Source of the DNA: Neoarius graeffei | Taxonomy: Eukaryota > Chordata > Actinopteri > Siluriformes > Ariidae | Assembly: GCF_027579695.1 (NCBI RefSeq) | Contig: NC_083582.1 | Coordinates: forward strand, 33,683,464-33,747,463 | Length of the DNA stretch: 64,000 nucleotides | Reading direction: 5' to 3' | Part shown: in pieces, positions 1-14,034 of the stretch | How the letters are laid out: each line of letters starts with the position of its first letter | Numbering within the stretch: the first letter of the stretch is position 1 | The notes under the pieces: model-generated | What the model was told of the DNA's origin: nothing | Databases searched by the model: none | Seen by the model: the letters and a program-made list of their open reading frames with translations, nothing else | Translations under genes and position numbers: made by a program

Positions 1-979
1 TTGGCCCAGATGCAGCAAAACAGGCCCAAACCATGATACTACCACCACCATGTTTCACAGATGGGATAAGGTTCTTATGCTGGAATGCAGTGTTTTCCTT
101 TCTCCAAACATCGCACCTCTCATTTAAACCAAAAAGTTCTATTTTGGTCTCATCTGTCCACAAAACATTTTTCTAATAGCCTTCTGGCTTGTCCACGTGA
201 TCTTTAACAAACTGCAGATGAGCAGCAATGTTCTTTTTGGAGAGCAGTGGCTTTCTCCTTGCAACTCTGTCATGCACACCATTGTTGTTCAGTGTTCTCC
301 TGATGGTGGACTCATGAACATTCACATTAGCCAATGTGAGAGAGGCCTTCAGTTGCTTAGAAGTTACCCTGGGGTCCTTTGTGACCTTGCCGACTATTAC
401 ACACCTTCCTCTTGGAGTGATCTTTGTCGGTCGACCACTCCTGGGGAGGATAACAATGGTCTTGAATTTCCTCCATTTGTACACAGTCTGTCTGACTGTG
501 GATTGGTGGAGTCCGAACTCTTTAGAGATGGTTTTGTAACCTTTTCCAGCCTGATGAGCATCAACAACGCTTTTTCTGAGGTCTTCAGAAATCTCCTTTG
601 CTCGTGCCATGATACACTTCCACAAACATGTGTTGTGAAGATCAGACTTTGGTAGATCCCTGTTCTTTAAATAAAACAGGGTGCCCACTCACACCTGATT
701 GTCATCCCATTGATTGAAAACATCTGACTCTAATTTCACCTTCAAATTAACTGCTAATCCTAGAGGTTCACATACTTTTGCCACTCACAGATATGTAATA
801 TTGGATCATTTTCCTCAATAAATAAATGACCAAGGATAATATTTTTGTCTCATTTGTTTAACTGGGTTCTCTTTATCTACTTTTAGGACTTGTGTGAAAA
901 TCTGATGATGTTTTAGGTCATATTTATGCAGAAATATTGAAAATTCTAAAGGGTTCACAAACTTTCAAGCACCACTGTA
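1..979 (-). mobile_element. Tc1/mariner transposon, cut by window edge
   Basis: This is the 5' half of a Tc1-like element on the minus strand; the rest lies outside the window. Its end reads CAGTGGTGCTTGAAAG (reverse complement of 963-979), flanked by TA. The open frame 688-173 encodes the N-terminal paired-like helix-turn-helix region (starts near MARAKEISEDLRKSVVDAH, then GRPTKITPRG). Past a stop near 173 the sequence continues as catalytic-core text with [11 protein letters not shown] and HGGGSIMVW. It encodes a cut-and-paste transposase and is broken in this copy. The family is widespread in fish genomes. Confidence 0.85.
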
Positions 980-1506
980 CATTATATATATATTAGCCTA
1001 GTCTCGCAAGCGAGCAAAATACAGAAACAGCTAAACAATTAGAGAATGCTAAACGTATAAAATAAATTAATGATTAAATATTATCTCCTTTTTTCTTTTC
1101 GTTTTTCGTATTTGTTTATACGATGTTCGTTCAATTTGTTGCATGTCGTTTTGATGCTCTGTCACCACTTAACACGATCAGCAACAAAGTCAGACCATGT
1201 ATTGAGCAAACCACCAACTTTTAATAAAGGAGCAGAAGGAGCAGAATCACATCAAGAAAGCACTTCAAAACTGCAGGTATCCCAACTGGTCTTTCCTCAA
1301 GAGCAGAAAAAGGAACAGAACGGACAAGGAGGATAACAGGAACAAACACAAGAACATTGTCATTCCCTACATTTCTGGTCTATCTGAGAAACTCAGGAGG
1401 ATCAGGAGGATCACAGCATTCCGGTACATTTCAGACCCAGTAACACCCTGAAGCAGAAACTGGTCCACCCTAAGGACAGAATACCCAGATACAAACAGGA
1501 CAATGT

Positions 1507-1885
1507 CTCATCTCATCTCATTATCTCTAGCCGCTTTATCCTGTTCTACAGGGTCGCAGGCAAGCTGGAGCCTATCCCAGCTGACTACAGGCGAAAGGCG
1601 GGGTACACCCTGGACAAGTCGCCAGGTCATCACAGGGCTGACACATAGACACAGACAACCATTCACACTCACATTCACACCTACGGTCAATTTAGAGTCA
1701 CCAGTTAACCTAACCTGCATGTCTTTGGACTGTGGGGGAAACCGGAGCACCCGGAGGAAACCCACGCGGACACGGGGAGAACATGCAAACTCCGCACAGA
1801 AAGGCCCTCGCCGGCCCCGGGGCTCGAACCCAGGACCTTCTTGCTGTGAGGCGACAGTGCTAACCACTACACCACTGTGCCGCCC
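1507..1885 (-). mobile_element. tRNA-derived SINE copy 1
   Basis: The full-length SINE is in reverse orientation and begins with the (TCATC)n tail. The target-site duplication ACAGGACAATGT is perfect at 1495-1506 and 1886-1897. On the minus strand the head contains an A box (TGGTGTAGTGG) and a B box (GGTTCGAGCCC), a Pol III promoter derived from a tRNA. The host sequence is the PLE reading frame. Confidence 0.92.
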
Positions 1886-1941
1886 ACAGGACAATGTAGT
1901 GTATGCAATTCAGTGCAGTGAGGAATGCACAGACTCATATA

Positions 1942-3529
<1,588 letters not shown>

Positions 3530-3985
3530 TATTGGAGAGACAAAACAACCGCTTCACAGGCATATGGCTCAACACAGGAGAGCCAGTTCCTCAGGTCAGG
3601 ACTCTGCTGTCTACCTTCATCTTAACAACAAAGGACACTCATTTCAGGATTGCAACATACGCATTTTAGCCAGAGAGGATCGTTGGTATGAGCGAGGAGT
3701 TAAAGAAGCCATTTTTGTCAACCTGGAACGGCCATCACTGAACAGAGGTGGGGGTCTAAGACATCATTTATCAGCCACCTACAATGCAGTCCTTGGCACA
3801 CTTCCCAGACAACTGAATGCACACCAAAACCCAGCTGTTTTCAGTGACTCACAGGAGGACAGAGAGAATCAGCATTCCATTGATCACCCTAACGGGCAAT
3901 CCATTGATCATCCTAACGACTCTCGAGGCCGTTCACAACCAGCCCCCAGTGACCCACACCAACAGGATGACTCAATGACACCTTA

Positions 3986-4689
3986 GGTGGGGTTTACATT
4001 AGACCGTATCAGCGGATCATCAGATTAACGTTTTTAAAACGATTAGCGTGCACACAACAACGCCAATACACGATTAGCGTGCACACAGCAATGCCAATAC
4101 ACGGATACACTCGGCTCCACAGGCATCCTGCGCTCCAAATCACTCCGCCCTGAACAGCGAGTGCCCTCTGGAGGGTGTGCACTCTGGCCCTGCGCAGCTC
4201 ACAGAGCGCGCGAGTGAAGCGCACGAGCAGTGATTCGGGACTGAGCCGCTGTGTGTGTGATCCCAGTGCATATTGGGCATGCGCGTCACTTACCACTTGC
4301 AAGTGGAAGGATGGCAAGCCTAAAGACAATCATAACTACACAATGGGCAGTATTTGCATCAGTATTTGCTGTATTTTCATACTTTTATACTCTTTAATGA
4401 AAGGTGATACAAGGCAGAAGTCCGTGCCGTTTTTCAGCAGTCGCGTCACATGACCAACGCCAGCGAATCAGGAAGGTGGATGTCACAGTGACGTTGTCCA
4501 ATGACGACGCCAGCTAGAGCTCAGCACAGCGTATCCGCGTATTCTCAGTGTTTACACAGCACCGGACCAGACACGATCTGGATTGAATACGTGGACCCTG
4601 GCGGATTCCCGTTTCCAGGCGTTTTAATGTAAACAGACAGTGCATCCATGAAGAAAACGAGACAGATACGGTCTAATGTAAACTTGGCC
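3986..4689. mobile_element. PIF/Harbinger-like MITE (704 bp)
   Basis: The ends are inverted repeats reading GTTTACATTAGACCGTATC (left, from about 3992) and its complement before 4689. The duplicated target is TTA (3983-3985 and 4690-4692). TTA targets with G/C-rich ends fit the PIF/Harbinger superfamily. No transposase is encoded, so it is non-autonomous. It sits in the 3' untranslated part of the PLE. Confidence 0.65.
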
Positions 4690-4867
4690 TTAGATGAGCT
4701 TTTCATCCATGAGAGGATAAATACCTGATGCTCCCTACGGTACCAGTCAGACAGAACTGAAGAAGCCTTTCGGATGAGAGGTGAAACGTCTTCAAGAATC
4801 GTCAAGCAAGTCCAGTTGCTCTCTTTTACCACCCACAGTTTACCATGACCTGGATGACTGAGAATCT

Positions 4868-6823
4868 TCACAGACATTCTTCGTTGCTAACGAAGTCATC
4901 CCACTTGATATTCATGATTGATCTGAGGTGTTGTTGTTGGATAGTGCGTAGCTGTTTTATTTCATGGGCGTACAACGACCAAGATTCACTTCCATATAGA
5001 AGGATCGGTAATAGACACTGAACGTAAACATTTACTTTTGTTCTTATGGTTAGATTGTGGTTGTCGAAAACTCGTTGTTTCAGTCGCCCATAAGCACTTG
5101 ATGTGTTCTGTATACGTGTGATCAGCTCCTGCTTCAGAGTGCAGTCTTTCAAAACATAACTGCCCAGCTATTTGAAGCGATTGACGTTGACCAGTTTTTC
5201 ATCATCAATGAAAAAGTCTGTATCTGGGCCGAGGCACATGATTTCAGTCTTCTTTGCGTTGATTTTTAAACCAAAACGCTTCGCGGTGTTGTTATATGCG
5301 TTCAATAGGTTTTGCAGACCAAAGGCAGTATCACTAAACAGTGCGATGTCATCGGCATATTGGGCTTCCCTGAGGAATTCGTAAAATACCTTAGATTTTG
5401 CTTTGAGTCTCCTTAAATCAAACAGGTTACCGTCTGTACGGAAACAGATCAAGATTGAGTGGTCGTGTTTGATATCTTTAAAGGCTACCCATAACAATAT
5501 AGCCGCGTATATTCCATAAAGTGTAGAGGCAAGTTTACATCCCTGTTTAATGCCACTGTTGTAGTCAAAAGGTTTCGAAAGTTTGCCATCTATAATAAGC
5601 TGAGCTTTTACATTCGTATACAGCAGTTCAATGAGTTTCAGCAATTTCGGAGGACAGCCAATTTTAGCAAGAATTTTAAAGAGGAGGGTGCGGATGATGG
5701 TGTCAAAGGCTTTGGTGAAGTCTATAAAGGCTATGTAAAGATGGCGATGTTGTTCCCTTGACTTTTCCATGAGTTGTCTCACTGTGAATATTCCATCGAT
5801 AGTACCACGGCCAGTCCGATAACCATGTTGTGACTCAGGATAAACTACGTTAACAATTCTTTTCAGTCTTTGAAGTACAATGTCTGTGATGACCTTTCCA
5901 ACGGTACTTAAAAGTGAAATTCCCCGATAATTGCTACAAACACTGCGATCGCCTTTTTTAAAAAGAATTGAGATGTTTGGATTGTGATCCATAAAACAGT
6001 CAGCTTTAAGGTCAACTTTGGTTACTGTTATACTTTGTTTGGCAGATTTACTGGCAAGGACATGGTCAAGCTGATGCCAATGCTTGGATCTCAAATGTTG
6101 CCAAGTCATTTTCAGATGGTTTCGTAATTGGAACATTGTTCCCATGACAGCAAATTTATTTTGCATGCAAAAGTCAAGGAGCATGAGACCGTTCGAGTTC
6201 ATTCGACCAATCCCATGTTTTCCTAGTGCCTCTGGCCAGAGCTTCCAGTCAGCACCAACTCGTGCATTAAAATCGCCAAGAACGATTGTACGGTCATCCC
6301 TGTTGATGCTTATAGCTTGAGTTAGGCTTTCATAGAAGTGTTCTTTTTCCTCTTGCGATCGCTGCATAGTTGGTCCGTAAGTACTAATGAGTTTCAAGTA
6401 ATTCCCCGACTGAAGTTTAATTCGAAGTACCATGAGCCTGTCCAATATGGGGATGGGAGTTATGGCTACGTTTGAGAGTCGGTTTGAGATGGCAAAACCT
6501 ACTCCAGCTTCCTTTTTCGACCCTCCACTCCTGTATATGGTGTAGTCTCGTTCAATGATGTTTCCTGATCCTTCCCTTCTCGTTTCACTGAGGGCACAAA
6601 TATTGATGTGAGCTTTGCACAGTTCTTTAGAAATAATAGCCGTTATCCTTTCTGGTCTGTTGGAGGTGAAGCTGTCATTTGTGGTGCGTACATTCCAGGC
6701 ACCAAGTTTAATTTTTTGCACTTTACACGGATTTCGCTGATTTTCCACCACCACCGTGACAGGTGGCGCATCAGTTTCCTCGGATGCAGTAGCAGTAACA
6801 TTAACATTCTCATATCGTATCAT
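4868..6823 (-). pseudogene. LINE endonuclease-reverse transcriptase with internal deletion
   Basis: A long open frame, 6823-5168, continues in the same frame to 4868 after one TAG where a Tyr codon is expected (..VNRFK stop LGSYV..). The N-terminus is an APE-type endonuclease: KLGAWNVRTT, ALSETRREGSG, VLGDFNARVG, then DH near DCFMDHNPN. It passes directly to RT text at [19 protein letters not shown], skipping the usual linker, so an in-frame deletion joined the two domains. RT motifs AFIDFTKAFD, GIKQGCKLA and AQYADDIALFSD are present. The clade is probably RTE-like but unresolved. The 3' end stops at the PLE boundary. Confidence 0.75.
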
Positions 6824-6956
6824 TTTGTTTCTGTAAGGCTACCCCATGATGACATCACTTTGTGGCAAGAACAGTGATCCTTGGCAGAAAATTCTTACTT
6901 GGCCAGTGGCAAAGCAGAGCTGAGACAGCTGTGAAGAATAGACTGTTGCATAATAA

Positions 6957-7080
6957 GCCAGATGAACTGTCGAGTTGACAAAAAAAACATCTGCCAGAGC
7001 CAGATGAACTGCCGAGTTGACAAAAAAACATCTGCCAGAGCCAGTACTGATGCCGTGTTGACAAAAACAGTACTGCCAGG
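6957..7080. repeat. 41-42 bp tandem repeat, three units
   Basis: Units start at 6957, 6999 and 7040. Each has the form GCCAGATGAACTG-CGAGTTGAC-A(n)-CATCTGCCAGA, and the third is diverged. They lie just upstream of the minus-strand LINE coding region and could be part of its 5' leader, which in LINEs often holds short tandem repeats; that link is an inference. From 7081 to 7350 I see no gene. Confidence 0.7.
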
Positions 7081-7822
7081 TGTTGTGACCCTGACGGGGG
7101 AGGCTAAGAGTGTAGTATCACTTGCTCAAGGTGAACACTCAAGCTAGTGGAGGGAAGGAGTCACTTTATTTCTCCATTCTGAGGTGTAGCCCAGGCTAGA
7201 CCCCAGCCACTGCCCATAATATACATTAGTTTCCAAAATTATTTACAAATAAAAAAAAAATGAAGTTGTGATCGCATAAGTATTTATTCCATGTTGTTGT
7301 GAAACCCCTAAATTAGTTCTGGTGCAACCAAACATTTGGTTATAATGCATACAGTACCAGTCAAAAGTTTGGACACCCCATTCATTCATAGGTTTTTCTG
7401 TATTGTGACTCTATTCTACATTGTAGAGCAATATTGAAGACGTCAAAACTATGAAATAATACAACCCCAATTCCAAAAAAGTTGGGACAAAGTACAAATT
7501 GTAAATAAAAACGGAATGCAATAATTTACAAATCTCAAAAACTGATATTGTATTCACAATAGAACATAGACAACATATCAAATGTAGAAAGTGAGACATT
7601 TTGAAATTTCATGCCAAATATTGGCTCATTTGAAATTTCATGACAGCAACACATCTCAAAAAAGATGGGATGGGGCAATAAGAGGCTGGAAAAGTTAAAG
7701 GTACAAAAAAGGAACAGCTGGAGGACCAAATTGCAACTCATTAGGTCAATTGGCAATAGGTCATTAACATGACTGGGTATAAAAAGAGCATCTTGGAGTG
7801 GCAGCGGCTGTCAGAAGTAAAG

Positions 7823-8751
7823 ATGGGAAGAGGATCACCAATCCCCCTAATTCTGCGCCGACAAATAGTGGAGCAATATCAGAAAGGAGTTTGACAATGT
7901 AAAATTGCAAAGAGTTTGAACATATCATCATCTACAGTGCATAATATCATCAAAAGATTCAGAGAATCTGGAAGAATCTCTGTGCATAAGGGTCAAGGCC
8001 AGAAAACCATACCGGGTGCCCGTGATCTTCGGGCCCTTAGACGGCACTGCATCACATACAGGCATGCTTCTGTATTGGAAATCACAAAATGGGCTCAGGA
8101 ATATTTCCAGAGAACATTATCTGTGGACACAATTCACCGTGCCATCCACCGTTGCCAGCTAAAACTCTATAGTTCAAAGAAGAAGCCGTATCTAAACATG
8201 ATCCAGAAGCGCAGACGTCTTCTCTGGGCCAAGGCTCATTTAAAATGGACTGTGGCAAAGTGGAAAACTGTTCTGTGGTCAGACGAATCAAAATTTGAAG
8301 TTCTTTATGGAAATCAGGGATGCCGTGTCATTCAGACTAAAGAGGAGAAGGACGACCCAAGTTGTTATCAGCGCTCAGTTCAGAAGCCTGCATCTCTGAT
8401 GGTATGGGGTTGCATTAGTGCGTGTGGCATGGGCAGCTTACACATCTGGAAAGACACCATCAATGCTGAAAGGTATATCCAGGTTCTAGAGCAACATATG
8501 CTCCCATCCAGACGACGTCTCTTTCAGGGAAGACCTTGCATTTTCCAACATGACAATGCCAAACCACATACTGCATCAATTACAGCATCATGGCTGCGTA
8601 GAAGAAGGGTCCGGGTACTGAACTGGCCAGCCTGCAGTCCAGATCTTTCACCCATAGAAAACATTTGGCGCATCATAAAACGGAAGATATGACAAAAAAG
8701 ACCTAAGACAGTCGAGCAACTAGAATCCTACATTAGACAAGAATGGGTTAA
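7823..8751 (+). pseudogene. Tc1 transposase copy A, main part
   Basis: It starts [20 protein letters not shown] and continues with a helix-turn-helix ([14 protein letters not shown]), then the DDE core: [24 protein letters not shown] and [11 protein letters not shown]. The open stretch 7916-8692 ends at an in-frame TGA where copy B keeps an arginine codon. The last 27 or so codons (ending GDVSQW, TAA at 13789-13791) lie beyond the LTR element. Both internal stops are CpG-decay type. The protein would bind the IR/DR ends and move the element; this copy is dead. Confidence 0.88.
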
Positions 8752-8756
8752 CATTC

Positions 8757-9068
8757 TGTAACGTTCCGTAGAAGTGGGTGGAGCACAGAGGACGGCAGGA
8801 CAGAGACTGAGTTCGCAAAACTCTTTTATTTTCACTTTTCAGTGGGAAAACGTTTCTCTCTCAGCCACGCATGCACACACATTCCGGTCCTCGGCTTGTA
8901 GAGAGAGACCCTCTGCTCTCGCTCTCCCTCCTTAAATAGCCCGGTTTACTGGGGAGAACACACACAAAACAGATTAATCACACTCAGGTGAAGCGATTCT
9001 GCCACTTACCTTCCCCAACTCCGCCCTCCTGTCACAGACCGGCGCTTGACCATGCCCCCGCTGCCACA
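8757..9068 (-). repeat. 3' LTR of Gmr1-like element
   Basis: This 312-bp repeat pairs with 13386-13697. It starts TGTAACG and ends TGCCACA as read on the plus strand. A TATA-like CTATTTAAG (reverse complement) lies about two-fifths of the way into the repeat in the element's orientation. Because the element is on the minus strand, this is its downstream LTR. Confidence 0.93.
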
Positions 9069-12000
9069 TACCACCACCGCCCAACTCAGGCCGGGCGCCC
9101 GTCCGGCCCGCAGCCGACTCCCCCCCCCCTTGACGGGAGAGGAAGTCCGCAACGACCATCTGCGCCCCCGGCCTGTGGACCACCTTGAAGTTGAAAGGTT
9201 GGAGCGCTAGATACCAACGGGTGATCCGCGCGTTGGCATCCTTCATGCGGTGGAGCCACTGGAGGGGCGCGTGGTCCGAACAGAGGGTGAAAGAGCGCCC
9301 CAGCAGGTAGTAACGGAGGGCGAGGACCGCCCACTTGATCGCCAGGCACTCCTTCTCGATAGTGCTGTAGCGCCCCTCACGCACCGACAGCTTCCGGCTG
9401 ATGTATAATACTGGGCGATCCTCTCCCCCCACCTGCTGGGATAAAACGGCCCCCAGCCCTCTGTCCGACGCATCCGTCTGTAACAAAAAAGGGAGAGAGA
9501 AGTCAGGGGAGTGTAAAAGTGGCCCCCCACACAGTGCAGCCTTTACCTCAGAGAAAGCCCGCTGGCACTGCTCCGTCCACTGGACCGGATCTGGCGCCCC
9601 CTTTTTAGTGAGGTCAGTCAGCGGGCTGGTGACGTCCGAATAATTAGGTATAAACCTACGATAATAGCCAGCCAGCCCCAGGAACTGTCTCACCCCCTTT
9701 TTGGTCTTAGGCCTCGGGCAGGCCGCAATCGCTGCTGTCTTATTAATTTGGGGACGCACCTGCCCGTTACCCAAGTGGAAGCCCAGATACCGTACTTCCA
9801 CCCGCCCAATTGCACACTTCTTCGGGTTGGCAGTGAGCCCCGCCCGCCTCAGCGACCTAAGGACGGCCCTCAGGTGTTGCAGGTGCCGCTGCCAGTCATT
9901 ACTATAAATGATGATGTCATCCAAGTAAGCGGCCGCATAGGTGGCGTGGGGCCGGAGGATCCGGTCCATCAGCCGCTGAAACGTAGCGGGCACCCCAAAC
10001 AGCCCAAACGGAAGTGTGACGAACTGGTGTAAGCCGAACGGTGTGGAAAAGGCCGTTTTTTCCCGGGATAATGGAGTCAAGGGGATCTGCCAATATCCCT
10101 TCGTCAAATCCAGTGTCGAGTAAAAGCGAGCCGTGCCTAGTCGATCGAGCAGCTCATCAATACGAGGCATTGGGTACGCGTCGAATTTAGACACCGCGTT
10201 GACTTTTCTATAATCCACACAGAACCGGACCGAGCCGTCAGCCTTGGGAACCAAGACCACCGGGCTGCTCCAGTCACTGTGGGACTCCTCGACGATGCCC
10301 ATTTCGAGCATGGCCTGAAGTTCTTCCCGAACCACCTTTTTTTTGTGTTCGGGTAATCTATAAGGACGGCTACGCACTACCACCCCCGGGGGCGTCTCTA
10401 TGTGGTGTTCTATGAGGTTGGTGCGACCGGACAGGGGCGAGAACACATCCGAAAACTCGGCCTGCAACTGGGCGACCTCCGTGAGTTGGGTCGGGGAGAG
10501 GTGGTCTCCACAGGGGACCGGAGAGGTGCGAGATGCCAATGACCCTTTTTGGACCTCCGGCCCCAGCTCCGCCTTCTCCGGAACTACCGACACCAACGCC
10601 ACGGGGACCTCCTCGTTCCAGAGCTTCAGTAGATTGAGGTGGTAGATCTGTAGCGCCCCCTCCCTGTCCGTTCGCCTAACCTCATAGTCGACGTCCCAGA
10701 CTCGCCGTGTGACCTCGAAGGGCCCTTGCCACTTGGCGATTAATTTGGAGCTCGACGTGGGCAGCAGGACGAGTACCTTATCTCCCGGAGTGAACTCTCT
10801 AAGGCGCGTGCCCTTGTTGTACAGGCGGGTTTGCCGTTCCTGGGCCTGCCGCAAATTCTCCTGAGTTAAGTGGGTGAGCGTGTGGAGTTTTGCGCGCAGA
10901 TCCATAACGTATTGAATTTCATTTTTGCTCTGTGAAGGTCCCTCCTCCCAATTTTCCCGCAGTACATCTAAGATGCCGCGCGGCTTACGCCCATACAATA
11001 ATTCAAACGGGGAGAACCCCGTGGAGGCTTGGGGGACCTCTCGCACTGCAAACAGCAAGGGTTCGAGCCACTTATCCCAGTTACGTGCGTCCTCACTTAC
11101 GAATTTTTTGATAATGTTCTTGAGGGTGCGGTTGAACCGTTCGACTAAACCGTCCATCTGTGGGTGATACACGCTGGTGCGGATCGGCTTAATACCCAGT
11201 AGCCCATACAGTTCTGCCAGTGTTCGTGACATAAACGAGGTGCCTTGGTCAGTCAGAATCTCTTTCGGGATTCCGACCCGGGAGATGACGTGGAAGAGGG
11301 CCTCTGCAATACTACGTGCGGAGATATTGCGAAGAGGCACCGCCTCCGGGTATCGCGTTGCATAGTCCACCAGAACCAATATAAAGCGGTACCCTCATGT
11401 TGACCGATCTAATGGCCCGACGAGATCCATCCCAATTCTTTCAAACGGGGTCTCGATTAATGGTAGGGGGCGCAAAGGCGCTTTTGGAATGGCCGCTGGA
11501 TTTACTAACTGGCATTCGCGGCACGCCGTACACCACTTATGGACGTCGCCGCGAATCCCCGGCCAATAGAATCGGGCCATTATCCGGGCGAGTGTTTTAT
11601 CCTGCCCGAGGTGTCCCGCCATGGGATTAAAGTGAGCCGCCTGGAATACCAATTCCCGGCGGCTCTTTGGAATTAACAACTGGGTGACACGCTCCTTCGT
11701 CTGAGTGTCCTGCGTCACTCGGTACAACCTATCCTTTAAAATGGAAAAATAGGGGAAGGTCGGGGTGGCGTTCGGCTGGAGCGTTTGACCATCGATTACT
11801 CTCACTTGGTCAAACGCGTGTCGCAGAGTTTCGTCTCGCGATTGTTCCAGTGGGAAATCCGCGAGGGATTCCCCAATAGAAAGAGGAGGGGCCGGGGGCT
11901 CCTCACTCTGTCGCGGAGATGACGTAGACGGCTCTGCGACCGCAGCTCCAGCCAAAACGACACCGGGACCCCCCCCTGCTAACCGGCAGGACCCACTCTT

Positions 12001-13385
12001 TACTAGGTGTGCCATCAACCCCCGGAATCCCGGCCAATCAGTCCCCAAGATCAAAGAGTGGGTAAGGCGAGGATTAACCGCCGCCTTTACTATGGATTTG
12101 TCCCCTCTGAAATGTATGTGGACCGACACCAACGGGTAGCAGTGAACATCCCCGTGCACACACAACACCTTCACCCCTTGTGCTCCCCCCAATGCCTCGT
12201 CTTGCACCAGGCTTTGGCGGATCGAGGTCTGGTTGCAACCCGAATCCACCAACGCCTGATATGTCGCCCCTTGTACACTTACCGGTATGCGATACGCTCC
12301 GGCCTGATCGAGGGCAGCCTCTGGCGCGTCGGGGATCCGCACCACCGCCCCCACCTCCATCGCGACACACTGTTGCTGCAGGTGGCCCGGTTCCCCGCAG
12401 CGCCAGCAAACCGGCCCGGGCCTCCCCTCTGCAGCTGTGGTTTGAGGGCAACTCACCTGAGGGGGGGGGAGAGACAGACACAGAAGGGAGAAACGGGAGG
12501 GCACCGCTGGTGCGGCGGGCCGGCTGGGGTGGAGCCGGCCCCCGCCTCTGTGGTGGGGGAATGGGGCGAGGACTGGACACGGGAGGAGGGGGAAGAGAGA
12601 GAGAAAGAGAAGAGGAGAGAGAAGATGATGACAGCCGTTGTCCTGCCGCCGGGACAGCCGCCAGATGATCCTCCGCCAGTCCTACGGCCTGATCCAGCGA
12701 CGCCGGGCGGTGGCACTGGACCCACTCCGCGGTTCCGGCGGGTAGGCGGGCGATGAACTGTTCCAGCGCCACCTGGTCGATGATCCCCTCGTCGTCGCGA
12801 TCTTCGGCCCTCAGCCACCGCCAGCAGGCGTCCCGGAGCTGCTGGCCGAACGCGAACGGGCTGCCGACTTCCTCCATTCGCAGCGCGCGGAAGCGCTGGC
12901 GCTGCTGCTCCGGCGTGCGCCCCACGCGCTGGAGGACAGCCCGGCGAAGGTCGGCGTAGGCCAGCCGGTGGTCGGCGGGGAGCTGTAGTGCGGCTAACTG
13001 CGCCTCTCCCGTCAGGAGGGGGAGGAGGCGCGCCGCGCGCTGCTCCATCGGCCACCCCGAGGCTTCGGCGACCTGTTCGAACAACGCGATGAATGCCTCG
13101 GGGTCGTCCTGCGGGCCCATCTTAGTCAAGGTGATGGGAGATGGGCCCGCGGCCGGGGCGCTGGTGGACCCCGCCGACGCGAGGAGGCGCCGGAACGCCT
13201 CTCGGTCTTCCTGTTGATCCAGCACCAGGGCTTCGAAGCGCTGCTCCTGCTCCTTCCGGAGCGTGACGAGTGCCTGGTGCTGGCTCTGCTGAGCTGTGGC
13301 GAGGGCGTGGATCAAGTCCGCGAACGGGGAGGATTCCATGGGGCTGCAGGACAGGTGCTCCACGATTCCTGGGTTTCGGCACCAC

Positions 13386-13697
13386 TGTAACGTTCCGTAG
13401 AAGTGGGTGGAGCACAGAGGACGGCAGGACAGAGACTGAGTTCGCAAAACTCTTTTATTTTCACTTTTCAGTGGGAAAACGTTTCTCTCTCAGCCACGCA
13501 CGCACACACATTCCGGTCCTCGGCTTGTAGAGAGAGACCCTCTGCTCTCGCTCTCCCTCCTTAAATAGCCCGGTTTACTGGGGAGAACACACACAAAACA
13601 GATTAATCACACTCAGGTGAAGCGATTCTGCCACTTACCTTCCCCAACTCCGCCCTCCTGTCACAGACCGGCGCTTGACCACGCCCCCGCTGCCACA
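13386..13697 (-). repeat. 5' LTR of Gmr1-like element
   Basis: This is the upstream LTR of the minus-strand element and is nearly identical to 8757-9068. It is followed by the Tc1 copy A transposase tail after the CATTC duplication. Confidence 0.93.
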
Positions 13698-14034
13698 CAT
13701 TCCTATCCCTAAACTTGAGCAACTTGTCTCCTCAGTCCCCAGACGTTTACAGACTGTTGTAAAGAGAAAAGGGGATGTCTCACAGTGGTAAACATGGCCT
13801 TGTCCCAACTTTTTTGAGATGTGTTGTTGTCATGAAATTTAAAATCACCTAATTTTTCTCTTTAAATGATACATTTTCTCAGTTTAAACATTTGATATGT
13901 CATCTATGTTCTATTCTGAATAAAATATGGAATTTTGAAACTTCCACATCATTGCATTCCGTTTTTATTTACAATTTGTACTTTGTCCCAACTTTTTTGG
14001 AATCGGGGTTGTATATGGAACATATATGGAATTA

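Larger units (their letters stand above)
8757..13697 (-). mobile_element. Gmr1-like Ty3/gypsy LTR retrotransposon, young
   Basis: Two 312-bp LTRs (8757-9068 and 13386-13697) have TG...CA ends and a 5-bp target duplication CATTC (8752-8756, 13698-13702). The LTRs differ at only two visible positions, so insertion is recent. On the minus strand the parts are: primer-binding-like TGG directly inside the 13.39 kb LTR, gag (about 13.34-12.4 kb), CCHC zinc knuckle (near 12.4 kb, CWRCGEPGHLQQQC), protease (VDSGCNQTS, near 12.25 kb), integrase (about 11.6-10.7 kb), RT (about 10.4-9.7 kb, YLDDIIIYS) and RNase H (about 9.6-9.1 kb). Integrase lies before RT, the arrangement known for Gmr1-type elements. 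It looks nearly whole, with about one or two breaks. Confidence 0.92.
7462..14011 (+). mobile_element. Tc1/mariner copy A, interrupted by LTR element
   Basis: The ends read CAACCCC(A/G)ATTCCAAAAAAG on both sides with TA duplications (7460-7461, 14012-14013). Subterminal repeats CATCTCAAAAAAG near 7650 and 13800 give an IR/DR layout. Without the inserted LTR element the length is about 1.6 kb, equal to copy B (16,394-17,996). The transposase frame runs 7823 to 13791. It has CGA-to-TGA stops near 7891 and 8690 and is split by the LTR element at codons for the C-terminus. Confidence 0.9.

Noticed and set aside
6957-7080. CRISPR-like spaced repeats
   Set aside because: Three tandem 41-bp units without unique spacers in a vertebrate genome; an ordinary minisatellite.
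12180-13055. Long GC-rich open frames on both strands over 12.0-13.1 kb
   Set aside because: They are alternate-frame shadows of gag in the Gmr1-like element.
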